Position numbers and translations under genes: made by a program. From Pyxicephalus adspersus (Eukaryota > Chordata > Amphibia > Anura > Pyxicephalidae), in the NCBI RefSeq assembly GCF_032062135.1, contig NC_092860.1:1969100-2033099 (forward strand): 64,000 nt of DNA, written 5' to 3'. Under the pieces are notes generated by a model. The model ran no database searches. It was given only the letters and a program-made list of their open reading frames with translations, and was not told the DNA's origin. Of the stretch, positions 20,279 to 31,475 are shown one piece after another. Positions within the stretch are counted from its first letter, which is position 1, and each line of letters begins with the position of its first letter.

Positions 20279-23034
20279 TGACAAAGTAATAAAAGAAAAT
20301 GGGTTTAGGTACTGTGGCATATGTGTACCCATCCTACTGTCAGCACACTACGACCATGCTACAATAGGTGCACTACAGCTTTTAGGATCAGGGGATCCAT
20401 AGTCCAAGATTGGGGGGCGAGAGTTTTGCCCTGCTACCTAAAACTGGATATTGCAAACTTTACCTTTCATAAACTTTACGTTGTGCCATCCCAGCACACA
20501 ATTGTCCTAACTGACTCTAGTTATACAAAGGATAGTTCTCGAGACTGCAAGAATTTACAAATATCCCCACTATGGCTACACTGGGCTGAGAAAGGGGAAA
20601 CTCAGGGAGATAAAATAGGCTGAAGGTCAGTAACCATTTACCAACCTTTATGGATGTCAAGGTGAAATTACAAGCAAGGGCAAATCCAAAAAATATTAGA
20701 CAGCCAGATGAGAGATCTAAAAGATTAGGCAAGGGTCCAGACAATGAAAAGTGAGGTGGAAGCAATGTCAATAGGTAACAATTAACAAATTGTCCCCTGA
20801 GCAGCAAGGGAAAGGTGGTCTGGCCCTCAAAGAAATGTTTTTTGGCCTTTGGAAAATCAGGGTTCAGAGGGAAAGCTCAGTGTATGATATAAACATGGCT
20901 CCAACCCCCTCGGAGGATCACATTGGTATCATAGCCACTGGAGGTAATATTGGGAATTCCCAGCCCATACAGAAGGATGTATTGCATTGGGAAAGCCATG
21001 CCGCTGGATGTTTGGCGTGCCTGCTCACCTGGGCTCGTCACAGCACCAGCAATGACAAAAAGGCAAAAAAAAAAAATGACTGACTATTTGGCGGTGTAAT
21101 TAGGCTGCTCTGACAAAACTCACTCCAGTCTAATCTCGAGCTAATGTTTGCCCTTTGCAAATGACCACACAGTATGTTCCAGGCTGATCAATGTCTAGGC
21201 TCTGACGCAAATTGAAGGATCTGCATTGTGCTTTTTCTAAAGCAAAAAAAAAGGCATTTCAGTCCTGAAAAAAAGGAGGAAACCCCTTTTCCTGTAGAAG
21301 TGACGTTAAGCTGTCAATAAGCCATTGTATTCACACTCTTAAAAGCAATTAATGTTTGATTCTGAAAATTCTACCCCTGCATGCGTACATTAAGCGTCTA
21401 CTGATTTTTATCTCTCCGTCAGTTTTTTTTCCCAGCAAAGCTTCGGTGCCAGCAAGTCCAGAAGAAGGGTGGGTGGAAGAGGAGCACAAAACAGAGTAAA
21501 CAAATAGGATTACACAGAGGATATTTACAATTGCTGCCCATACTTCCAATTTCCTCACTAGACAATGTTCTGTAAGAAAGCAATAGACTTCAAGAATTGG
21601 GAAAATATATTGTTTTGCTTGCAGCGGGGATTCTTGAAATTCATTTGCTTTGGGTGTTTATTTTTGCAGGCATTTTCATTTTCTTAAACTGTTCAGGCTA
21701 GGCTGTAGACAACACTGAAAACGGGAGGCTTATTCGGAAGGAAAAAACTATAATTGTCTATGCATTGTCGCACAAATGCAACCTAAACCCAAATTAATTT
21801 TAATATTAGAAACTCATTTAGGTATTTAGGTTGGCAAAGTTGATTACTGAGAAATAAGTTTAATTTGGGCAACCTTTAATACATGCACCTTGCAGCTTTT
21901 TTGCTGCTTAAAAATAGATACTTGCTTTCTATTTGTTCTTTGTGTTGTGCAAACTACAGGACAATATAGCACAAGTTAGAAATAATTTATTGGACTATAA
22001 CAGCTGAAAACTGTTGCCTTGGATTACTGTATTCTGCATTCCATCTTTCCACTGTAATTCTGATTAAACCAACATCAATAATTTGGCTATGACTGGTTTC
22101 AATGCCAAACAGCTATGCTTGTTGATTGTTTGTGGGAAGATTAAAAACAGGAAAAATATAAATGATAATAAAAATGAATAGCCCAATTAAGGATAAAATA
22201 CCAAAACAAGCTTTTGCTGCAATATTCTCTTAATCTCCAGCTGCTAGAATTTCTCAGTCTGATTAACAATATTATTCAACCCAATTGCTGAGAACATCTC
22301 TCTGTCACTCTCATTTTTCCTCATATCAACATACTTCTTGTCAGAATATTAATTTATTGGCTCATTGTGTTACTTTTGTCTTTTGTGCCGAAGCCATGGT
22401 GTACAAGAACTGCAAAAGGCAGATGCTGATGTCAGCATCAGATTTAAGCAGATGTCAGATTTAAGTATTTACACTGCCTGCTTTAAAAAATATATTAATT
22501 AGTCTTTTAATGATTTTACAGCTGCAATTATATATATCATCTAGTGTTCAACGTTAGCAAGAACCCTGCAAGAAAACTGCAAAAAATACCAATAATTAAA
22601 ATTACCTATTCAGAGGAACATCTTTGCTCTGCTGGGCACCACTGATTTTCTGACATTTGACTGTGAATGCCTGGTCTCTGGCTGCACACTGTGATTTTTA
22701 TCTACAGGGACAGAGATCAGTTTATTCTTTAAATACTACACTATCATTTTCTTTTGTCTTTTGGCGTTTAGAACCAATTTTTATATTAGTGATTATTAGT
22801 AGATGTTGTACTTAGTTTGGAGTCCATTGACCCCCAATGAGAGAATGAAGGTCCAGGACTATACCATTACAGTAATTTTTATAATTTATTTATTTTTTTA
22901 GTTTATTTTATATTTTTATTCAAAATATTATTTGACTCCACAGTTGCCAACTCCAGCTTCCTCTACAATTCCACCTCTTATTCTGATATAGGATTTATGC
23001 CGTTTTCTGGTCTTATCTGCATTTTTTCTTACAT
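20279..23034. other. Repeat-poor stretch, no gene seen
   Basis: About 2.8 kb in which no mobile element was recognised. Frames such as 20790-21083 have no domain and no splice context. A palindromic TGCTGATGTCAGCA lies at 22424-22437. The region could hold conserved non-coding sequence, but this cannot be judged from one genome. Confidence 0.5.
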
Positions 23035-23960
23035 GAACTATTCGAATCAGCAGCTATTCGAATAGGAAGATATTGTTCGGGTGATCAAATCCCAAATTCG
23101 AACACCGTTAAAGTCAATGGTGGGAGAACTTGGGTTATTTTTAGGGACTGTGAAGAACTGCAAGAGCAATCAGGGGAGCAGAGCTGACAGCTACGCTCCC
23201 CTGATTGCTCTTGCAGCCCCTTACTATTTGTATGTGTTTTTAGATAAGTTTCTCTATCCAAGAACACAGGGAGTCCTGTGTTCCTGGATAGAGAAACTCT
23301 ATCTAGGAATAGGGATAGTGCTCCCTGATTGGCTGAGGAAAGCTTTCCTTGTCCAATCAGAGAGCACTGAAGGTTTTGAATGGGGAGACTTGTCCCCATT
23401 TAACCTCTAGCGCAGCGAATCGCACACTGTTCTCAATAAATGCTACCACGGCTGCATTCATTGAGAAGATCCCCGGGGCACTAGAGGCTAAATGGGGAAA
23501 AGTTTCCCTATTCATTCACCTCTAGTGCTCTGTGAATGACTGGGGAAAGGAAAATCCTGATGACGCTTGAGCTGTCATCAGGGTTTACCTTTCCTCAGCC
23601 TATCACAGACCACTAGAAGTGATGAATGGGGAAACTTGTCCCCGTTTAACCTCTAGTGCCTTGGGATCCCACACTGACAGGAGGATTGCCGTGGGAATCA
23701 TCCCTTAATTGTGGGATAACCTGTAAAAAAATAAAAGTTAGTTACACAAATCACATACAATAAATCACTTTAACATTAATTTTTTTTTTAACACATTTTT
23801 TTTTGCAGACAGATTTGCGCCGTCGAATCCCGTGTTTTTTGTGTCGCGCCTTTCTGAATTCGAACAGCCATATTCTGTTTAAACATAAGGACAACCTGAA
23901 TTCGAACACCAACACTAATGATGACCTCCTATTTCTGACCTGGTTGTCTTTGAGAGAACA
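23035..23960. repeat. Multi-hairpin element, copy 1
   Basis: A chain of consecutive hairpins. A perfect 22-bp stem with a 15-nt loop is at 23158-23179/23195-23216. A 23-bp stem with one mismatch and a 4-nt loop is at 23248-23270/23275-23297. A 22-bp stem with three mismatches runs from about 23321 to 23364, and a GGGGAGACTTGTCCCC hairpin follows. ATTCGAACACC motifs occur near both ends. Related to 26637-28050 and 58170-58290. No coding frame; likely a non-autonomous element of unknown class. Confidence 0.6.
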
Positions 23961-25931
23961 CCACAACCAAGATACTTTCCAGGATCTTCTTCAGGTTTTT
24001 AGGTTGGACATTCTGCTTCTGTGCCCCTTTTCATTCCCTGAAGCAAGTGTTTTAGGAAAAGCATCATATATGTTGTAGGTTGCATATCTCTCTAACATCT
24101 GCCATAATCTAAAATATCAAATTTGGATGATCAGCTTTTAACCTGTATACCCGAAAATGTGGAACAAAAACTCTTCAAGCAGTCCATAATGTTTCTGGAA
24201 AGGCAGAAAACACATTGAAGGATGACAATTACATTAGGTCAGAGTTTACAAGCCTGTGACTGATTGGGTTGATGGAAGTTTAACTTTTTATGGAGGATAA
24301 ACCAGCCATCATAACTCAACAGGCTCAACATGTCAGCCATTGGCCATGTTCCAAGAGTTTTAAATCTTGGCCCTGAAACTCGGGTTACATCTACAGATGA
24401 CCAAGTATCTAAGTCACGATTCTAAATATCTTAGCATAGAAAACAGCTTTATCTATTGATTAAGTGAGCACAGCTTGATCTGACAACACAACGTTACACT
24501 TGGTCATTTATTTAAAGTATCTTTTCCAAGGTCTACATTCAAGTAGAACACCCATTCAGGCTCTTCACTGTTTTAAGCACTGTGAATTCTTGAATGTTCT
24601 GTATTTCAATGCATATTGTCATTTGGTTTTACAAAACAGCAGTTCCTGGAAACAAAGTTTATCTGTGAATTGAATTTTAATGGTATTCAGATAAAAACAG
24701 AAACTTCACTCCATTTACCTAAAAGCTGAACTAACATCTAGATAAAAAAGTTTTGTAGCAAAAAGCGACTTTGCATGTCTATCCTTCTGAAAAACACTTT
24801 CCCTGCTTGCTACTATTTGCTTAACTTATTGTACACTGATTGCTATGGATGCGCAGCTCAATGTACTATCCTGACATAAATGCCTGCAAATATAGAAGAT
24901 TCTGAGGACCCTGGACCCCTAAAAACAAGGCATAGCTAGCTACAGAGAAACGAGAGGTTGTGGAGATCAGAAAAGGTGTGCCATGTAGGCAGTTTTATGA
25001 TCACACAATCCCTGGAATCCCAGGAAATCCCTTTCCAAAGTATAAGGAATACCCTTTCCCTTCGTCAAGTGCCTCCACTGTAAGATATGAAGATTGGACA
25101 GCTGTAAATGATGCATTTCCCATCATTCTATTTCTCAGTGACAATGGTCACCAATACAAATAAAGGTGGTGAATATCCTCAATAGGGACATTGGAAAAAA
25201 AACTGAAAGGCCATCCCTTCCCCACTCTATCCAGAATGTAAAGAAATAATTTTTTTGGAGACAGGACCACCTTCTGTGCCCCATTCTAGGTAAAACTCCT
25301 GGGCCCCTTCCCCATATCTAAAAGCTCCAGCATTGCAAAAATCAAATCTCTTTTTATTGGGGACTGGTAAAAAAAATACCCCGTGTGTCCTCCCTGATGG
25401 TGGCCTTACCTAGAGATGTTTCTTTTATTTTTTTTCTTGGACTTGGTTGAAAATTCACATAATACAATTCTCAGATTTTACTGCAGTTGGAAAGAGTTAA
25501 AAAGCAAAACTAGAAAACCCAAAAACAGGCCCATTGCCCCTTAATGAAATCTGGCAATATTCTAATTCAGCACATATTTCCAGAGATTTTTGTCTTTTAT
25601 TTCTACAAGATCAACAAACAGACCATTACTTTCTGTACTCAAGACAAGCCCATTATGAAAGGAACACCACAACTTAAGAGGATGTTGATTTTGTATGAAG
25701 TGGCGTGCTTTCCTTAGTAGCTGGCTGTTTGCTTTTCCCCAAGCAGATCCATGTGCGGAGAGCCAAGGGGGAAATCGCAGGGAATTGAATGTATCTTTTG
25801 CTTGGCAATACCTCAAAGGTATCAAATCATTGTTTTCAAGAAATTCTCAAACCTTCTGAACACTGCAATCAAGATTTTTCTGTGGAGAGCAAAACTTTAT
25901 AAGCAATAAAACCTTTAAAGCCATAATTGCA
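23961..25931. other. No feature recognised
   Basis: Ordinary AT-rich sequence; no repeat, RNA or convincing coding frame. Confidence 0.55.
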
Positions 25932-26180
25932 ACTTTAAAGTGAAACTAAAAACTGCTGTTTATTGCAAATAGATCAGGGGCGATCTTTTCTGCAATAAAA
26001 TAAACTTACCTGTCTGTTTGCAATCTTTTGTATTATGTACACTGAGCTGCAAATGCATAACTGGCTACCAGGAATAAATGAGCTCCATGCTGAAGATCTC
26101 GAATACGGAAGAGGACTGATTGAAGATATCAGCATTGGCAATGGAGCGTCGAGAGGTAAGATTAATTAAAGAGTTCCTCT
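25932..26180 (+). repeat. Short repeat with GGTAAG end
   Basis: Begins ACTTTAAAGTGAAACTAAA, contains TGCAATAAAATAAACTTACC and TGTCTGTTTGCAAT, and ends near GTCGAGAGGTAAGATT. A related, inverted copy is at 31195-31475. It resembles family B in its opening and in the terminal splice-donor-like motif. Confidence 0.4.
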
Positions 26181-26636
26181 GCTGCACATAAGTACACTTT
26201 CAGGACTTTTCCCAACCTTATGAATGGACATTGAAAGAAGGAAATAAACCTTATAGAACAACTGCTGCATTTTTCTGAGGGATTGCCCTGCACTTCTTGT
26301 TCAAGAGCTATAAGCTATCTGTCCCAATGACAATTGTCACCCAGACAAAAGGAGAAACCACAATATGTGGAGCACTTGTGATATTGTTGTCACATAACAC
26401 TATGACCACACTTTGCCATAAATTCCTAAAAGTTTCCACAAGTAAACAACACTTAGTAGCCTCCCTGACCAGGTCTCTACTCATTCTTCCATGCAGTTTG
26501 GAGGTACATAGCCATTATGAACAGCCAACACACGTCATGTGATTCTTGAATGTTGTAAACTTTTAATAAAGAAATAAACAAACAAAAAGTGTCTTGCTGG
26601 TGTTTTTCTAATATTTGTGAGTCTTTTTTTACAGGT
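26181..26636. other. No feature recognised
   Basis: No repeat or convincing frame seen. Confidence 0.5.
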
Positions 26637-28050
26637 TTTCCCGCAATGACATTATGATTCCCCCCGCTGTGCAGCGGTGGGAATCCTCCTGCCATTGCGG
26701 GATCTCCGGCACTATAGGTGATAAATTGGGACTTGTCCCCATTCATCACCTGTAGTGCCCTATGTTCTTGGATAGATAAACTCTGAATGGGATAAGTCCC
26801 TATTCATCACCTGTAGTGCCCGGAGATCGTAGTGGAACTGCAGAGATAATTTGCAGTTCCGTTCCATTGTGACGTCACGTGGGAAACTGAACTGCAGACC
26901 TCTGCAGTTTGACTACAATATCCGGGCACTACATGTGATGAATAGGGACTTGTCCCCATTCATCACTTGTAGTGCCCTATGTTCTTTGATAGAGTTTCTC
27001 CATCCAAGAACACATAGTACAGTGCTGCAGCAGCGATTGCTATTGCCGTGCTGTGCTACTATGTATTCTTGGATAGAGAAACTCCATCCAAGAACACATA
27101 CAACTAGTAAATCTGATTGCTTTTGCAGCCCTTAAAAGACCCTAAAAAAACCCAGAATTCTTGCACCATTGACTTCAATAGTGTTTGAATTCAGGATTTG
27201 ATCACCTGGGGAATTTCTCACTATTTGATCGAATAACTGTCAAATTGAATAGTGAGATATTTGACCAACACTATTCATGAATCCGCCAGGCCACATCTAT
27301 GAATGACGTCAGACGAGCACTACACACCCATGTTCTCGTCCGATACTAGCCCTGATGCAATTATTGGATGGGAATCATCTGACGTGTGTATGTAGCTTTA
27401 GTATTATTATTATTAATAATAATAATAATAATAATAATAAACAGGATTTATTAAGCAACAAGTCCCCATTCATCTCTGTAGTGGAATCTGTAGAGGTAAT
27501 CTGCAGTTCAGTTCCATTGTGACGTCACTTGGGAAATGGAACTGCAGATTACCTCTGCAGTTCCACTACGATCTCCGGGCACTACAGGTGATGAATGGGG
27601 ACTTGTCCCCATTCATCACCTGTAGTGCCCTGTGTTCTTGGATAGAGAAACTCTATCCAAGAACATGTAGTAGTCACACAGAGTGGCAACAGAGATCTCT
27701 GCTGCAGCGCTGTACTATGTGTTGTTGGATAGAGAAACTCAATCCAAGAACACATACAACTAGTAAAGGACTGCAAGAGCAATCTGATTGCTCTTGCAGC
27801 CCTTAAAAGACCCTAAAAAAATGAATTCTATCACCATTGACTTCAATGGTGTTGGAATTCTGCATTTGATCACCTGGAGAATTTCTCACGATTCCATCGA
27901 GTAGCTGACAAATTGATTAGTGAGATATTTGACCAACACCATTCATGAATCCGCCAGGACACATCTATGAATGACGTCGGACGAGCACTACACACCCAAG
28001 TTCTCATCCGATACTAGCCCTTAGGCAAATATGTGTATGTAGCTTTAGTA
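26637..28050. repeat. Multi-hairpin element, tandemly duplicated
   Basis: Two direct copies of about 560-600 bp (about 26838-27400 and 27490-28045) share order and sequence: TCCATTGTGACGTCAC, a GGGCACTAC hairpin, a TTCTTGGATAGAG hairpin, ACACATACAACTAGTAAA, GCAGCCCTTAAAAGACCC, ACCATTGACTTCAAT, ATTCATGAATCCGCCAGG, then TGTATGTAGCTTTAGTATTA. The 27577-27602/27605-27630 hairpin is perfect over 26 bp with a two-base loop, and 27633-27647/27651-27665 is a perfect 15-bp stem. A partial third unit begins at 26639 with an imperfect hairpin about 60 bp long. Confidence 0.7.
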
Positions 28051-28590
28051 TTATTATTAACACAGCACTGTACATTAAACGGGGGTTGCAAATGATTGAT
28101 ACAGATAGAGACACAGGAGGAGGAGAGGACCCTGCCCTGAAGAGCTTACAATCAAGGAGGTGGAGAAGTAACACACAATAGGAGGGGAGATATGGATTGG
28201 TGGGTAGTGAGGGTTTAAGAGACAGAAAAGAACGAGTAGGTGAGTTTGAAAAAATAGGTTTTGAGGGCACTTTTAAATGAACAGAAAGTAGGAGCAAGCC
28301 CGATTGGACAAGGGAGAACATTCCAGAGAGTTGGGGCAGCTAGAAAAGTCTTGTATCCGTGCCTGTGATGAGGTTATGATTGAGGAAGTCATTAGTAGGT
28401 CATTGGAGGAGCAGAGAGAGCGGCTAGGGGGGGATTTTTCTATCAGGTCAGAAAAGTAAGTGGGGTAAGAACTGTGGAGGGATTTGAAGGCAAAGCACAG
28501 GAGTTTGAATTTGATTCCCAGGTGAAATGGAAGACAGTGAAGAGTATTGCAAAGAGAGGCAGCATCAGAGAGGGGTAAAGATGGGTGTTG
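28046..28590 (-). repeat. SINE-like repeat with longer 5' extension
   Basis: On the minus strand the segment 28046-28165 carries the TTGTAAGCTCTTCAGGGCAG, TTGCAACCCCCGTTTAATG and GTACAGTGCTGTGTTAATAA blocks of the SINE family. Beyond it (to about 28590) is GGAACATTCCAGAGAG-like and GGATTTGAAGGCAAAG-like repeat sequence found in other vertebrate genomes from memory. Boundaries of the extension are uncertain. Confidence 0.6.
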
Positions 28591-30171
28591 TGCCTAATAC
28601 ACTATAACAGAAAATGCCTGAACCAGAACCATCACAGCAAGACCAAAAGGTATTATTTTAAGAAAACCTGTGGATCCTAAGATATTAAAAAAAATCTTTT
28701 AAAATTATGTTAATGTGTTCAAGCTTTTATGAGATTTTGCTGTTTAGGTGTGCATACTTGTACTGTAACGGTAATAGATTTTGTTGTTTGAAAACTTTAT
28801 TCCCAGCTATTTCCTACAGTACACATAACTAAATATTATTAAACCACTGCAAAATAACACAGCGACTGCCAAGTATAACGTAGAAAAATGTCATTAGGAA
28901 CAGAGTTGTGATGTAATTACTCCCATTTCCTTCCCTTCAAAACACATGGAATAATCTGCTGGGTTCTTCCAAAGTCATTTTGGATGTGAGAAATGTCAAA
29001 GCAGTAGCAATAGCGATGTATATCATAGAGAGCATGGTGCAGTGATTTCTGGTTTCATTTCATTTTCATCTCATTGGTTTGGTAGCTATAGGTGGTTTTA
29101 TTTATCCGTAAGGTCAGTGTAACAGTATATTTTCATTCTGGAATTATTTTAGACTTAGATGTCTCAGAATGTGGCGGTCCCTTGTGTTACTAACAGCAGA
29201 CAGGACCGATGTTAGAGTAATATTAGTCCTCTGATGCTCCAGACAAATGACAGACATCACACCAATGGCACACAGAGCAATGACAGACTCGTGATCGGGA
29301 TATGCATAGACATACTAGGAATAAACACAGTTCAATCAGGACAAATCCAGACATGACAGAAATCGGAGACAGACAATATTATCCAAGGCAAAAGAATAAA
29401 ATCTAACTGGATGATCAAGCAAGAGCTTGTCACCAGACCATTGATTTACAAATATAATAATATTAGGATCATGTGTTCATTTTTATACATGTTATTTACC
29501 GGTGAAATCCTCCCTTATGTAAGTATTCAAAAACCCAGGGATTGGTAATATCCACCATCATCACCCATCAGCAGATGGATAGATTCTATAGTATTCTTCT
29601 TTCAGCTCCCCCAGGAATTATATGTCTATATATATATAGGTTGGTGGATGAGGTTAGGTGGATACCTAAGATATATATATGTCTATATATATCTTAGGTT
29701 GGTGGGTGAGGGAAGGGGCCGAGGAACTGGGTCAACATGAACAGTAATCAGAAACTTTCAAGGTTCACGGAGTGTGAGTGCTATGCTCATTATGGGTAAG
29801 TTTGATATGCTTATCATGGGTAAAATTTATTGTTTTAGCACACTACAGGTGAGAACATAATCTGTAAACCATAAAAACAATGAACAGTAAGTAAAAAACT
29901 AATTTTATGAAATATTTTAGTTGGGGATTGGGTCTCCTTAAAGCTGTAGTCTTGGTGTTAAAATTACAGACCAGTGCAATAATAAAAAAAGGAATGTAGA
30001 AATGAATTACTCTCAAAAAAGTTCCCAAGCTTATACAAGCCTCAATAAATATATTACAACAATAAATGAATAAAACACAGAATTGGCTAAAATATGAAGG
30101 AATGTAGAAGATTGAATATCTACAACAGACACAAGATTAAAAAAAGCTGAGTGTGGTCAGCCTTTCTCATC
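28591..30171. other. No gene seen; short TATATG repeat at 29618-29710
   Basis: TATGTCTATATATAT followed by TAGGTTGGTGG(A/G)TGAGG occurs twice in about 90 bp. Otherwise nothing recognised. Confidence 0.55.
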
Positions 30172-30179
30172 CTCTAAAG

Positions 30180-30566
30180 CAGCGGTCCCCAACCACTGGG
30201 CCGCGGCCCACTACCGGTCCGCGGCGGTGTTTTCAGTGGGCCGCGAGTACATGATCCATTATTGAAAACGAAGCGGCACCCAACCNNNNNNNNNNNNNNN
30301 NNNNNNNNNNNNNNNNNNNNNNNNNNNNNNNNNNNNNNNNNNNNNNNNNNNNNNNNNNNNNNNNNNNNNNNNNNNNNNNNNNNNNNNNNNNNNNNNNNNN
30401 NNNNNNNNNNNNNNNNNNNNNNNNNNNNNNNNNNNNNNNNNNNNNNNNNNNNNNNNNNNNNNNNNNNNNNNNNNNNNNNNNNNNNNNNNNNNCCCCCCCC
30501 CCGGTCCTCAGAGAAATTTCCTTCCGTGAAACCGGTCCCTGGGGCCAAAAAGGTTGGGGACCGCTG
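30180..30566. mobile_element. Short hAT element with perfect ends (gapped)
   Basis: The ends CAGCGGTCCCCAACC and its exact complement GGTTGGGGACCGCTG (30552-30566) are perfect 15-bp inverted repeats. Eight-base flanks are CTCTAAAG (30172-30179) and CTCTAAAC (30567-30574), 7 of 8 identical. GCGGCCCACTACCGGTCCGC near the left end is typical of this vertebrate hAT group. The middle is an N run. Confidence 0.85.
30286..30492. other. Assembly gap, 207 N
   Basis: Run of N in the middle of the hAT element, followed directly by ten C. High GC or a C-run probably stopped the assembly. Confidence 0.99.
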
Positions 30567-30584
30567 CTCTAAACTGGACCTAAA

Positions 30585-31052
30585 CTCAGAATGTTTTCTT
30601 TACATAAAAGGGTAGATTACATTTTTTTTTTGGTTTAAATGCAGCACCTCCCCTTTCTGTCGAGGCAATCATGACTGATTGGGTGTGCAGAGCCCCCCGG
30701 GTTACCTACATTACACATCCCGTAAGGCTCCGGACTGCTTTTGCGTATGCACGATCTCGGGAGCCGTTTCTTTAGTGGATGAAAAAAATTACTGATCTCA
30801 GGCATGCGCAGTGAGATCGGCACTCTTTTTCCTCCATTTAGGGCCCCCCGCCTACACAGTGTGAGATCGGTTGACATACGAAGAAGGAAGACAACCAATG
30901 AGGATGGCAGCACCCAAGATGGCAGCGCCGGGCCTAACGAGGATACTGTAACGATGCAGGACCTGATCTTGGAAACCTCTGGGGGTTCAACAGATCTGTG
31001 GGATTAAAGGTAAGTGGGATTGTTTTAATTTCTGGTTTAGTTCTGCTTTAAT
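30585..31052 (+). repeat. Promoter-like repeat family B, copy 2
   Basis: Starts CCTAAACTCAGAATGTTTTC, contains TAAAAGGGTAGATTACA, a T-run, GTTTAAATGCAGCACC, GCATGCGCAG (NRF1-like, 30802-30811), ACATACGAAGAAGGAAG, and AAGATGGCAGCGCC (YY1-like, 30916). It ends ATTAAAGGTAAGTGGG (donor core 31010-31015) and GGTTTAGTTCTGCTTTA, which is weakly inverted to the start. Confidence 0.6.
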
Positions 31053-31194
31053 AATAATGTGTTTTTATTATTGTGTAGCTGTTTAAGATTTTTTCTCACT
31101 CCCTAATGGGAAAATTTCCAGACAAGAAGGAAGGAATCTCTCTAACTGGACACTAGAAAAAAATAAAAATGCAGCTGAAGTTTCATCTCTTTCC

Positions 31195-31475
31195 TACTTA
31201 TTCAAAAACTAGAAAGGTTTTGGATAGGCAAACAGCTTCATAAACAGATTACATCTTTTATGCAATAAAACATGTTTACCAGTCTGTTTGAATTTTTTTT
31301 TAATTAATTCAGCTCTCCTCCTCCTTTAAGCCTCCACTGGCATATTCACCCTTATCTCTGGATCTTCATTGGCCAGGCCGGGATTGTGTATGCAGCCCAG
31401 TTCATATTATAGAAAGGATTGCCATTGCCTGTCCCTTCTGCAATAAACAATTTTAAGTTTAGACTTTCTTTAATT
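31195..31475 (-). repeat. Short repeat, inverted relative of 25932-26180
   Basis: TGCAATAAAACATG with CCAGTCTGTTTG (about 31261-31290) and TTCTGCAATAAACAATTT with AAGTTTAGACTTTCTTTAA at the right edge match parts of 25932-26180. Diverged; class unknown. Confidence 0.35.

Noticed and set aside
20790..21083. 97-codon plus-strand frame
   Set aside because: No similarity recognised, ends in a poly-A stretch (Lys-rich tail), no splice context.
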